Source of the DNA: CAVYXK01 sp963708245
GTDB taxonomy: Bacteria; Pseudomonadota; Alphaproteobacteria; Acetobacterales; Acetobacteraceae
DNA length: 64,000 nt
Direction of reading: 5' to 3'
Assembly (NCBI GenBank): GCA_963708245.1
Contig: OY970201.1
Location: 4,712,001-4,776,000, forward strand
The notes under the pieces were generated by a model. It was not told where the DNA came from. It was given only the letters and a program-made list of their open reading frames with translations, and made no database searches. Each line of letters begins with the position of its first letter. Position 1 is the stretch's first letter. This document shows, one piece after another, positions 56,599-64,000 of this stretch. The position numbers and the translations under genes are program-made.

Positions 56599-57954
56599 TT
56601 ACGCAGCCGGTGGCACATCCGCCGCGCGAAGTGCTGCGGCTTGGCGCGCGGCCAGCGCGTTCTCATCGAACCCCTCGATCAGTTTACGGAACAGCCGGCT
56701 CCAATTCAGTTCGGCTTCTAGGCGCAGGAACACACCTCCCAGACCAATGGCCGAGCGATCCATCAGCACGAACTCGCGCGGCGGTCGCACACCGCCGGTG
56801 CGCTTCAGCCCGGCATGCACCCGCTCGGCCACCTCGCGGCCGTATTGCGGGTCGTTGGTCTCCTGGATGCGCCGCGCGCGATCCTCCAGCAGCGGCTCGT
56901 AGAGGAACCTCGCCCACATATTCAGCACGTCGGTCTTCTCGCGCGTGAGATTGGTGAAGCCCCAGGTCTCGTAGGCCTGGTGCGCCTTCGCATCGTCGCC
57001 ATCGCGCACCGCCTCATAGAGGTCGATTACGCCGCGCACGAATTTCGGCGCGAACACCCGGATGGCGCCGAAATCCAGCAGGTTCACCGAGGCGTCCGGC
57101 CGCACCTGGTAATTGCCCAGATGCGGGTCACCATGGATCACGCCGTAGCGATAAAACGGCACGTACCAGGCGTGGAACAGAGCCTCGGCGATGCAGTTGC
57201 GCTCCTCGAGCGGAGGATCTTCCTCTAATCGGCGCATCAACGGCCGGCCATCGAGCCAGGTCATCGTCAGCAATCGTCTGGTGCAATATCCGGGTACCGG
57301 CACCGGCACGTGCACACCCGGCACATCCGCAAAAATGATGCCGTAGAGCCGCATCTGCGCGGCCTCGCGCAGGTAATCGAGTTCCTCGCGCAACCGCTCT
57401 GTGAGTTCCTTATAAACTTCCTCGTGGTCGATGGCGCTGTCCATGCGATGATAGATCGCCATGGCAAGGCGCAGTTGGCGGAGATCGGCCTCCACTGTGC
57501 TCGCCATGTCGGGATATTGCAGCTTGCAGGCAACCTCGGTGCCATCCAGCAACGTCGCACGATGCACTTGGCCCAGGCTGGCCGCGGCGGCAGCCTCCCG
57601 CCCGAAGCGTGCGAACCGGCGCTCCCAATTCGGTCCCAGCTCGCTCGCCATGCGGCGGCGGACGAAGTTCCAGCCCATCGCCGGGGCATTGGCCTGAAGC
57701 TCCGCTAGCTCTTCGGCGTATTCGATTGGCAGTGCGTCCGGCACAGTGGACAGGAACTGCGCCACTTTCATCAGCGGGCCTTTCAGCCCGCCCAGGATCG
57801 CGCGCAAATCCTCGGCATGCGCGGCGCGGTCGGTCTTGATGCCGAACACGCGCGCCCCGGCCACGCGCGCCGCGATGCCGCCCACCGCGCCCGAGGTGCG
57901 CGCCATCCGCCGTAGCTCTCCCAAAAGCGAGGCGTCGCCCTCGTCGCGTGCCAT
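56599..57954 (-). CDS. ABC1/UbiB/AarF-family atypical kinase
   Basis: This 451-residue protein has a protein-kinase-like fold of the UbiB group, which supports ubiquinone synthesis or lipid handling. The KxGQ-type motif appears as LKGPLMKVAQFLS (~60-70), followed by AAAASLGQVHRATLLDGTEV (Ala-rich loop), VACKLQYPD (Lys), GVIHGDPHLGNYQVRPDASV and NLLDFGAIR (metal-binding DFG). The KxAQ form is a variant of the usual KxGQ. ATG 57954 overlaps the stop of the oligoendopeptidase gene (TGATG). Confidence 0.87.
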   Translation of the reverse strand: MARDEGDASLLGELRRMARTSGAVGGIAARVAGARVFGIKTDRAAHAEDLRAILGGLKGPLMKVAQFLSTVPDALPIEYAEELAELQANAPAMGWNFVRRRMASELGPNWERRFARFGREAAAAASLGQVHRATLLDGTEVACKLQYPDMASTVEADLRQLRLAMAIYHRMDSAIDHEEVYKELTERLREELDYLREAAQMRLYGIIFADVPGVHVPVPVPGYCTRRLLTMTWLDGRPLMRRLEEDPPLEERNCIAEALFHAWYVPFYRYGVIHGDPHLGNYQVRPDASVNLLDFGAIRVFAPKFVRGVIDLYEAVRDGDDAKAHQAYETWGFTNLTREKTDVLNMWARFLYEPLLEDRARRIQETNDPQYGREVAERVHAGLKRTGGVRPPREFVLMDRSAIGLGGVFLRLEAELNWSRLFRKLIEGFDENALAARQAAALRAADVPPAA

Positions 57955-59765
57955 CAGGCGATTGCCTCCAATTCGTCGATGAAGCCGGCGATCACGTCGA
58001 GCCCCTTCTTCCAGAAAGAAGGATCGGATGCATCGAGACCGAATGGCGCCAGCAGTTCCTTATGCCGCTTCGTCCCCCCGGCGCGCAGCATGTCAAGATA
58101 TTTGGTGGCGAACCCGGGATGACCCGACTGGAACACGCTGTAGAGCGCGTTTACCAGACAATCTCCGAACGCATAGGCATAGACGTAGAAGGGCGTGTGA
58201 ATGAAATGCGGTACATAGGACCAGAACACGTCGTATTCGGGCGTGAACTCAAAGGCCGGGCCTAGGCTTTCAGTCTGCACTTGGCGCCAGATCTCGCCGA
58301 TGCGTTCGGGCAGCAGCTCGCCGCTGCGGCGTTCGTCATGCAGGCGCGTCTCGAACTGATAGAAGGCGATCTGGCGCACCACGGTATTGAGCATGTCCTC
58401 CACCTTGGCGGCCAGCATAATGCGCCGACGCCTCGGGTCACGCTCGGCATCGAGTAGAGCACGGAAGGTCAGCATCTCGCCGAACACGCTGGCGGTTTCG
58501 GCGAGCGTGAGCGGCGTGCCGGACATCAGGTAGCCCTGCGCCTGACCGGCCAGTACCTGGTGCACGCCATGTCCCAACTCGTGCGCGAGCGTCATCACGT
58601 CGCGCGTGCGGCCGTGATAGTTCAGCAACAAATATGGATGCACGGAGGGGACTGTGGGATGGGCGAAAGCGCCCCCTGCCTTGCCCTCTGTCAGCCGAGC
58701 GTCGATCCAGGGCCGCGCGAAGAAGCGCTCGCCGATCTCGGCCAACTCAGGGCTGAACGCCGAATAAGCAGTCAGCACACGCTCACGTGCGGCATCCCAA
58801 CCGATCTCCCGGTCGTCGTCCTCGGGCAGCGGCGCGTTGCGGTCCCAATACATCAGCTTCGGCAGGCCGAGCCATTTCGCCTTCATTGCATAGTAGCGGT
58901 GCGCGAGCCGGGGATAATCGGCCTGGACCGCCGAGACCAGCGCATCGACGACCTCGTCTTCGACCATGTTGGCGCGATTGCGGGAGCTGGCGGGCCGCGG
59001 ATAGTGCCGCCAAGTGTCGATGATCTCTTTGTCCTTGGCGAGCGTGTTGGTAATCAACCCGAACAGCTTCACGCGGCTTCCGAAGGCTTCGCCGATCGCG
59101 CGCCCAGCCGCTTCGCGGACCGAACGGTCGCGGTCCGACAGTTTGTTCAGCGCGGCGCTGACCGTCAGGTCTTCGCCGTTCACCGAGATGCGCATGGCGG
59201 CCACGGTCTCATCGAACAGCCGGCTCCAGGCGGTGCGGCCGGTCACCTCCTTCTCGTGCAGAAGCTTCTCGAGCTCGTCCGAGAGCTGATGCGGGCGGAA
59301 CACGCGCAGATCGCGCAGCCAGGGTCGCCATTGCGCCAACGCAGGATCGGCAAGCTTCGCTTCCAGTGCCGCGTCGTCCAGGCGGTTCAACTCGAGGGTG
59401 AAGAAGATGAGTTGGCTGCTAATCGCCGTCACCCGCTCGTTCACGGTCTGGTAGAAACGGCCGATCGCGGCATCGGTGGAATCGCCGGCGAACAGAAGCT
59501 GGGCGTACGACGCCAGGCGACCGAGCGTTTCCTCGATCCGCTCGTAGCGGACGATCGCCGCGGCGAGCTCGGCCCCGGACATCGGGGCGAGCTTGCCGGA
59601 ATACGCCGCTGCGAAGCTCTTGGCTTCGGACTCGGCGGCCTGGAAGTCATGTGCCACGCGATCGCTCTCGGGCCCCGGGTAGAGGTCCGAAAGGTCCCAG
59701 GCAGGCAGGCGTTCGGCCGAGGCGGCGGTCGCGGTCGAAGCTTCGGGTGAACCGGTTTGCCGCAT
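57954..59765 (-). CDS. M3-family oligoendopeptidase (PepF-like)
   Basis: This 603-residue cytoplasmic zinc metallopeptidase degrades oligopeptides. The zinc site is MTLAHELGHGVHQVLAGQAQ (HExxH; residues ~390-400), and the third ligand Glu is in TLAETASVFGEMLTF. The N-terminal part is AWDLSDLYPGPESDRVAHDF. The C-terminus has PHFIHTPFYVYAYAFGDCLV, a substrate-binding HxxPFYVY stretch. The length is typical. It is coupled to the UbiB-like gene and divergent from the acyl-CoA ligase. Confidence 0.93.
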   Translation of the reverse strand: MRQTGSPEASTATAASAERLPAWDLSDLYPGPESDRVAHDFQAAESEAKSFAAAYSGKLAPMSGAELAAAIVRYERIEETLGRLASYAQLLFAGDSTDAAIGRFYQTVNERVTAISSQLIFFTLELNRLDDAALEAKLADPALAQWRPWLRDLRVFRPHQLSDELEKLLHEKEVTGRTAWSRLFDETVAAMRISVNGEDLTVSAALNKLSDRDRSVREAAGRAIGEAFGSRVKLFGLITNTLAKDKEIIDTWRHYPRPASSRNRANMVEDEVVDALVSAVQADYPRLAHRYYAMKAKWLGLPKLMYWDRNAPLPEDDDREIGWDAARERVLTAYSAFSPELAEIGERFFARPWIDARLTEGKAGGAFAHPTVPSVHPYLLLNYHGRTRDVMTLAHELGHGVHQVLAGQAQGYLMSGTPLTLAETASVFGEMLTFRALLDAERDPRRRRIMLAAKVEDMLNTVVRQIAFYQFETRLHDERRSGELLPERIGEIWRQVQTESLGPAFEFTPEYDVFWSYVPHFIHTPFYVYAYAFGDCLVNALYSVFQSGHPGFATKYLDMLRAGGTKRHKELLAPFGLDASDPSFWKKGLDVIAGFIDELEAIA

Positions 59766-59835
59766 CGCGGGCGTGTCCTGCTGCTGCTATGTCCTCAACG
59801 CATGTAAGCCGGCCCGGACTTGCGTGAAAGGGCGC

Positions 59836-61581
59836 ATGCCGGGGGCGGGAGGCGACGTGGCAAGCGAATCAAAGGCTTATTACCCGGGACCCAATCTGCC
59901 GGCGATGATGCTCGGCCTGGCACGCATCTGGCCGGATCGGCCGATGCTGCGGCATTTCCGGGATGGCGCTTGGCACCGCGTCACCTGGGCGGCGTTCGCG
60001 CGTGCCGCTGCCTCGGTCGCCCGGCACCTGCGGGCGGCAGGAGTGCAGCCGGGGGACCGGGTGGTGATCGTGTCCGAGAACCGGCCGGAATATCCGATCG
60101 CCGAGGCTGCGCTGATGGCGATCTGCGCCGTACCAGTGCCAGCTTATGTGACCAATACGATCGACGACCATGCGCATATTCTGCGCGACTCCGGCGCGCG
60201 CGCTGCCATCGTGTCCAGCGCGGTGCTGGCGGGGCGGTTGCGCGAGGCGGGGGCGCGGGCGGGCGGGCTCGATCTGCTGGTGGTGATGGACGGGCCACCG
60301 GAAGCCGCCGCCGGCCAGCCGCGCCTAGTTCCCTGGGTGGAGCTGGCGGCGGATCGCACGCCGGCTGACGACGTGGCAAGCGAAGCGGCGACGATTCCCG
60401 CCGATACGCTCGCCTGCCTGATTTACACCTCCGGCACCGGCGGGGCGCCCAAAGGCGTGATGCTGGCGCATCGCTCGATCCTGTCGAACTGCTGCGGTGC
60501 CTTTGATCTACTCCTGCCGTTGCGGCTTAAGGATGAGGTGTATCTGTCCTATCTGCCGACCGCGCACAGTTACGAGCACACGGTCGGGCTGTTCTTCCTG
60601 CCGAGCATCGGGACAGAGATCGTCTATGCGCGCGGCGTCGAGCACCTGGCGGCCGACATGCTGGCGGTGCGCCCGACGATCCTGACCGCGGTGCCGCGCG
60701 TGCTGGAGGTGATCCGCAGCCGCGTGCTGGCTCAGGTGGAGCGGCAACCACCTTGGCAGCGACGCCTGTTCGCGCAGGCGCTGGAGATCGGTTGCAAACG
60801 GATCGACGGACACCGCCTAAGTGCGACCGAGCGTGCGCTAGACCCTGCGCTGAACCGGTTGGTGCGCGCCAGGGTGCGGGCGCGGTTCGGCGGGCGGCTG
60901 CTCGCCGCGATGTCGGGCGGGGCACGGCTGGAGCCTGAGGTCGGGCGGTTCTTTCTGGCACTCGGCATTCGGCTGATGCAGGGCTACGGCCAGACCGAGG
61001 CCGGACCGGTGATCAGCGCCAATCCGCCCGACGCAATTCGCATCGATACGGTGGGACGGCCGCTTGCTGGGGTGGAGCTTCGGATCGCCGAGGATGGCGA
61101 GGTCCTGGTGCGCGGCGATCTGGTGATGGACGGATATTGGGGACGGCCGGAGGACACGGCTGCGGCGGTCTCCGACGGATGGCTGCACACCGGCGATATC
61201 GGTGTGCTGGACTCGGACGGCTATCTGCGCATCACCGACCGGAAGAAGGATATGATCGTGCTGTCCGGGGGCGAGAACGTTTCGCCAGCAAAGGTCGAGG
61301 GGATTCTGTGCGCCGAGCCGGAGATCGCGCAGGCTGTGGTGGCGGGAGACGGTCGCGCGGGACTGACGGCTTTGTGCGTGCCGGCGGAGGGGTGCGACGA
61401 GCTGGCGGTGGCCGTGGCGCTGTCGCGGGCGAACATGCGGCTTTCGATCACGGAGCGGGTCCGGCGACACGCAGTGGTCGCGCCGTTCACGATGGAGAAC
61501 GGGCTGCTGACGCCGTCACACAAGGTGCGGCGGTTCGCGGCGATCCGGGCGAATGCGGACGTTTTGCGGAAGTTGCACTAG
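59836..61581 (+). CDS. AMP-dependent acyl-CoA synthetase/ligase
   Basis: This ~581-residue enzyme activates a carboxylic acid with ATP and CoA; sequence places it with long-chain fatty acid ligases. Motifs are CLIYTSGTGGAPKGVMLAHR (P-loop), YLSYLPTAHSYEHTVGLFFL, MQGYGQTEAGPVISANPP (A5), DGWLHTGDIGVLDSDGYLRI and TDRKKDMIVLSGGENVSPAK (hinge and Lys region). The usual final catalytic Lys lies in SHKVRR. ATG 59836 has AAAGG upstream; an ORF opening at 59773 is less likely. The true substrate is unknown. Confidence 0.9.
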   Translation: MPGAGGDVASESKAYYPGPNLPAMMLGLARIWPDRPMLRHFRDGAWHRVTWAAFARAAASVARHLRAAGVQPGDRVVIVSENRPEYPIAEAALMAICAVPVPAYVTNTIDDHAHILRDSGARAAIVSSAVLAGRLREAGARAGGLDLLVVMDGPPEAAAGQPRLVPWVELAADRTPADDVASEAATIPADTLACLIYTSGTGGAPKGVMLAHRSILSNCCGAFDLLLPLRLKDEVYLSYLPTAHSYEHTVGLFFLPSIGTEIVYARGVEHLAADMLAVRPTILTAVPRVLEVIRSRVLAQVERQPPWQRRLFAQALEIGCKRIDGHRLSATERALDPALNRLVRARVRARFGGRLLAAMSGGARLEPEVGRFFLALGIRLMQGYGQTEAGPVISANPPDAIRIDTVGRPLAGVELRIAEDGEVLVRGDLVMDGYWGRPEDTAAAVSDGWLHTGDIGVLDSDGYLRITDRKKDMIVLSGGENVSPAKVEGILCAEPEIAQAVVAGDGRAGLTALCVPAEGCDELAVAVALSRANMRLSITERVRRHAVVAPFTMENGLLTPSHKVRRFAAIRANADVLRKLH

Positions 61582-61653
61582 CGCAGCGGTTCCATCCCCT
61601 GGACGACGGCCGCGATCATCGCTTGACTGCCCCTACGCATGGGGGAGCGCGGC

Positions 61654-62433
61654 ATGAGCCTGACCAATCAGGTCGCCTTGGTTACCGGCGCCGGCCAGGG
61701 AATCGGCAAAGCTTCGGCGCTGGCCCTCGCCGCGGCAGGCGCCTGCGTCGTCGTCGTGGACATCGATCGCCAGAGGGCCGAAGCGACGGCGGAGGCGATC
61801 ATGTCGCTGCAGCGCCGGGCGCTGCCTGTGCAGGCTGATGTCGGCGACCTTCTGGACATCGATCGCATGGTGCGCCAGGCGCTGGAAACATTCGGGCAGA
61901 TCGACATCCTGGTGAACAATGCCGGGGTGACGCGCCGCGCCGACATCATGGAGCTGACGGAGGCGGATTGGGATCGCATCCATCGTGTGAACGCGAAGGG
62001 CGTGTTCTTTTGTCTGCAGCGTGCTGCGCGAGAGATGATCCCTCGACGTAGCGGACGGATCCTCGACATCGCCTCGATCGCCGGGAAGGGCTACGAGGGA
62101 GCGTCCAACGTGGCCTATGCGGCCAGCAAGGGCGCGGTGATCAGCATGACGAAATTGGCGGCGCTGCAATTGGGTCCGCACAACATCAACGTCAATTCGA
62201 TCTGTCCTGGCATCACGCGAACCGAACTATCGAACGCCAACCTGCGGGTCCGCGCAGAGCAGCAGGGCGTGACGGTCGAAGAGATGGAACGCCGTCAAGT
62301 CGAGTTGATTCCGCTGCGGCGCGCAAATGACCCAGAGGACATCGCCGCAATGGTGGTGTTCCTGGCGTCACCTGGCGCACGCAATATCACTGGCCAGTCT
62401 TTCAACGTCGATGGTGGCCTAATTCCCGATTGA
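61654..62433 (+). CDS. Short-chain dehydrogenase/reductase (SDR)
   Basis: This ~259-residue classical SDR has NAD(P) motif TGAGQGIGKASALALAAAGA, DVGDLLDID, NNAGVTRRADIMELTEADWD, catalytic Ser in DIASIAGKG, YAASK (Tyr/Lys) and NSICPGITRTELSNANLRVR. The C-terminus is GQSFNVDGGL. ATG 61654 is chosen because GGGGGAG stands six bases before it. It is followed after 16 nt by an unknown gene, and the next gene over is an enolase-superfamily enzyme, so a sugar-acid or hydroxy-acid catabolic setting is likely (inference). Confidence 0.92.
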   Translation: MSLTNQVALVTGAGQGIGKASALALAAAGACVVVVDIDRQRAEATAEAIMSLQRRALPVQADVGDLLDIDRMVRQALETFGQIDILVNNAGVTRRADIMELTEADWDRIHRVNAKGVFFCLQRAAREMIPRRSGRILDIASIAGKGYEGASNVAYAASKGAVISMTKLAALQLGPHNINVNSICPGITRTELSNANLRVRAEQQGVTVEEMERRQVELIPLRRANDPEDIAAMVVFLASPGARNITGQSFNVDGGLIPD

Positions 62434-62449
62434 GCAGAGGAGACGTCCG

Positions 62450-63028
62450 ATGAGCGTTGCAGACCCCAATCAAGTGATCCTGACGGGCGAAAACCCCTTT
62501 ATCCGGTTGAGCGAGACGGATGGAGCGACCTTCAGCACAAATGCGAGCTTTTGGCGCATCATCCTCTCTCCGGCTGGGCCGGGGCATGTGCTGTATCTCA
62601 AGAGCGAACTGACGGAGGGTCTCTGGCGGATCTACTCGGACAACATTGCGATGGCGCGGTGGCTGCAATCCACGGTGCAGGGCATGCTGAATGCGGAAAC
62701 GGCGGACCCGGCAATGCCGGTGATCGATGCCGCGTTCTCCAAATCGGGCAATGCGCGCGACTTCTGGACAGAGAGCCTCGTGACTTACGATGAGGAGATC
62801 GAGCTGACGTGGTACAGCATCGGCGAGCCACTGCTGATCCACACGCAGCCGAACGCTGAACCCGGCCGACCTTATGGGGTGTGCACCGTGCTGATCCCGG
62901 CGCTGGGTGCACGCCTGTCGCGGAACGGCGTTCAGGCGGTAGGCCAGGCATTTCCGCGGGAGCGTGAAGGCCGGCCGTTCAGCACGTGTGCGCTGGCATT
63001 TTCGGAAAGCTGGACCGCGGCGCGCTAG
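62450..63028 (+). CDS. Conserved-looking cytoplasmic protein of unknown function
   Basis: This 192-residue protein starts at ATG 62450 with AGGAGA upstream, 16 nt after the SDR gene, so it is probably co-transcribed. It has no signal peptide or membrane helix. It is rich in aromatic residues (FWRIILSPAGPGHVLYLKSE, WRIYSDNIAMARWLQSTVQG, DFWTESLVTYDEEIELTWYS). Clean spacing and codon use say it is a real gene, but I do not recognise its family. The TAG stop is part of the CTAG that begins a 101-bp interrupted inverted repeat, so the native C-terminus may have been altered. Confidence 0.7.
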   Translation: MSVADPNQVILTGENPFIRLSETDGATFSTNASFWRIILSPAGPGHVLYLKSELTEGLWRIYSDNIAMARWLQSTVQGMLNAETADPAMPVIDAAFSKSGNARDFWTESLVTYDEEIELTWYSIGEPLLIHTQPNAEPGRPYGVCTVLIPALGARLSRNGVQAVGQAFPREREGRPFSTCALAFSESWTAAR

Positions 63029-63125
63029 TGTTGCGATCCTATCGCTTCGATCCCCGGCCTCCATCTGGTTCGCGGCCGATCCCGCCATCCCGGTCGGGAT
63101 CGAAGTGTCAGAGTCAGAACACTAG
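63025..63125. repeat. 101-bp interrupted inverted repeat, MITE-like
   Basis: Outer arms CTAGTGTT (63025-63032) and AACACTAG (63118-63125), and inner arms CTTCGATCCC (63045-63054) and GGGATCGAAG (63096-63105), are exact complements with 12 unmatched bases between the arm pairs on each side. A further CGATCCCG/CGGGATCG pair lies within. It contains no coding potential. Confidence 0.6.
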
Positions 63126-63231
63126 CAGTCGCCGAAAGAAAGGAGGCCGGGCTGGCGATGATCGCTGCTGGCGTGCGCGGGTGGGCCGGAAATGACCGGC
63201 CTTCGCCGGCCGTGATGGGGGCCGCCTGGTC

Positions 63232-64000
63232 TTACTCCTTCACGACTGTCGGCTCGCCCACGCGGTAGCGTTGCAGCACGTCCGGATCGGGGTCGCATCC
63301 AAGGCCAGCGCCATTCGGCACGGTCACCTTGCCCTCGTGCGCCGTCACCGTGTCGTGCAACGGGCTTGCTTCCAGATCGATGAAGATTCGCTCGAAGGGC
63401 GCATCGGGCGCCACCGCCGCGTTCACATGCAGCGAAGCCAGATAGCCCGGCCCGAAATACGCGTTGTGAGGCACCAACCGCACGCCGAACGCCTTGGCGA
63501 GCGCCGCGATCTCCAGCATCGCCGAGGGACCGCCGATCTTGATCACGCTCGGCTGCGCCACGTCGATCGCGCCAGCCTCGAACTTGCGCTTGAAATCATG
63601 CAGCCCACCTGCATTCTCCCCGGCAGCAGTGGGGATGCCGCCTTCGGCGCGCACGCGTGCCAGACCGGCGTCGTCCTCTGGTGGCCACACCGGCTCCTCC
63701 AGCCAGATCAGGTCGTAGTCCCGCAGCCGCCGCGCCATTGCCAATGCCTGCGCGACAGTCCCGGGGCAGTTGGTGTCGACCATCAAGCGGACGTCCGGCC
63801 CCAACGCCGTACGCGCTGCGGCCACCATGGGCACCTCGATCTCGTGCAGCTTGATGTCGCGATAACCGCGCGCCAGCGCTCGTTCGCAGGCTGCCGCCAC
63901 CAGATCGGGCGTGCCGTAGCGCAGCAGGCTCGCATACGCGGTGAGCTGGCGCGGTGCGGCGCCGAATAATCGGCAGAGCGGCAGCCCCGCGGCCTTGCCG
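63232..64000 (-). CDS. Enolase-superfamily enzyme, mandelate racemase/muconate lactonizing type, 5' end outside window
   Basis: The last ~255 residues of a (beta/alpha)7-beta barrel enzyme are seen; the frame is open to 64000. Landmarks are GYRDIKLHEIEV (catalytic Lys on strand 2, KxH form), VRLMVDTNCPGTV (metal Asp), LIWLEEPVWPPEDDAGL (metal Glu), IPTAAGENAGGLHDFKRKFE (third metal Glu), DVAQPSVIKIGGPSAMLEIA and LVPHNAYFGPGYLASLH (general-base-type His). It should abstract the alpha proton of a carboxylate substrate, perhaps a sugar acid. The substrate is not predictable from this fragment. It is convergent with the SDR/unknown pair. Confidence 0.88.
   Translation of the reverse strand, partial: GKAAGLPLCRLFGAAPRQLTAYASLLRYGTPDLVAAACERALARGYRDIKLHEIEVPMVAAARTALGPDVRLMVDTNCPGTVAQALAMARRLRDYDLIWLEEPVWPPEDDAGLARVRAEGGIPTAAGENAGGLHDFKRKFEAGAIDVAQPSVIKIGGPSAMLEIAALAKAFGVRLVPHNAYFGPGYLASLHVNAAVAPDAPFERIFIDLEASPLHDTVTAHEGKVTVPNGAGLGCDPDPDVLQRYRVGEPTVVKE

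Noticed and set aside
58560..59750. 396-codon plus-strand ORF
   Set aside because: Antisense shadow of the M3 oligoendopeptidase.

Overview
This is a high-GC window of ordinary chromosomal genes. A GAAC-N7-GAAC LexA box, an enolase start, the gyrA/uvrA/ssb/ftsEX/glmS/glmU/trpGDC gene set and a Kdo hydroxylase point to an alphaproteobacterium. I infer an Acetobacteraceae-like (Rhodospirillales) organism, but no rRNA is present to prove it. I saw no tRNA, rRNA, CRISPR array or prophage.

Layout. 1-5.5 kb: enolase (cut by the window edge), a small secreted protein, a two-domain CoA-transferase with a broken 3' end, then a stretch of gene remnants (DUF1285-like, isochorismatase-like) around one unknown membrane protein. 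5.6-9.1 kb: cupin and cation/proton antiporter operon (-), a chimeric RND fragment, an SDR and a carboxymuconolactone-decarboxylase-like protein. 9.2-19.1 kb (-): M15 peptidase and serine hydrolase, then gyrA-coaD-cyclophilin; a CHASE3 hybrid histidine kinase (+); a glycine-zipper lipoprotein and ssb. 19.3-30.4 kb: uvrA, two membrane proteins, a Uma2 nuclease, a CaiB CoA-transferase, glmS and glmU (-), gph and a truncated second Uma2.

30.6-45.1 kb is the most distinctive part. It is one tightly coupled minus-strand operon: a very large cysteine-rich exported protein resembling the eukaryotic CEMIP/TMEM2 G8-domain family, followed by gspE-F-H-I-J-L-M-N-D-K of a type II secretion system. Nearly every junction overlaps or is separated by 1-2 nt. 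The gene order suggests that the large protein is the dedicated cargo. No gspG, canonical gspC or prepilin peptidase is present.

45.3-47.3 kb: an IS256-family element (45529-46996, 8-bp target duplication GGCGCTTA, 29-bp imperfect inverted repeats) splits a DsbA-like thiol oxidoreductase gene, which also carries an independent frameshift. The IS transposase itself is frameshifted by an insert of about 50 nt.

47.4-64 kb: a lipoprotein; a minus-strand operon of zinc-ribbon protein, PaiB-like flavoprotein, tyrosine-phosphatase-like protein and Kdo 3-hydroxylase (envelope/LPS theme); ftsE-ftsX-ydcF (+); trpG-trpD-trpC-moaC (-) without trpE; an M3 oligoendopeptidase and UbiB-family kinase pair (-); an acyl-CoA ligase, an SDR and an unknown protein (+); and a mandelate-racemase-type enolase superfamily protein running off the right edge. 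Palindromic repeats of several types sit between genes. Decayed genes are common: CoA-transferase 3' end, DUF1285, isochorismatase, RND, GNAT, Uma2, dsbA, IS transposase, lytic transglycosylase and peptidoglycan-binding remnants.
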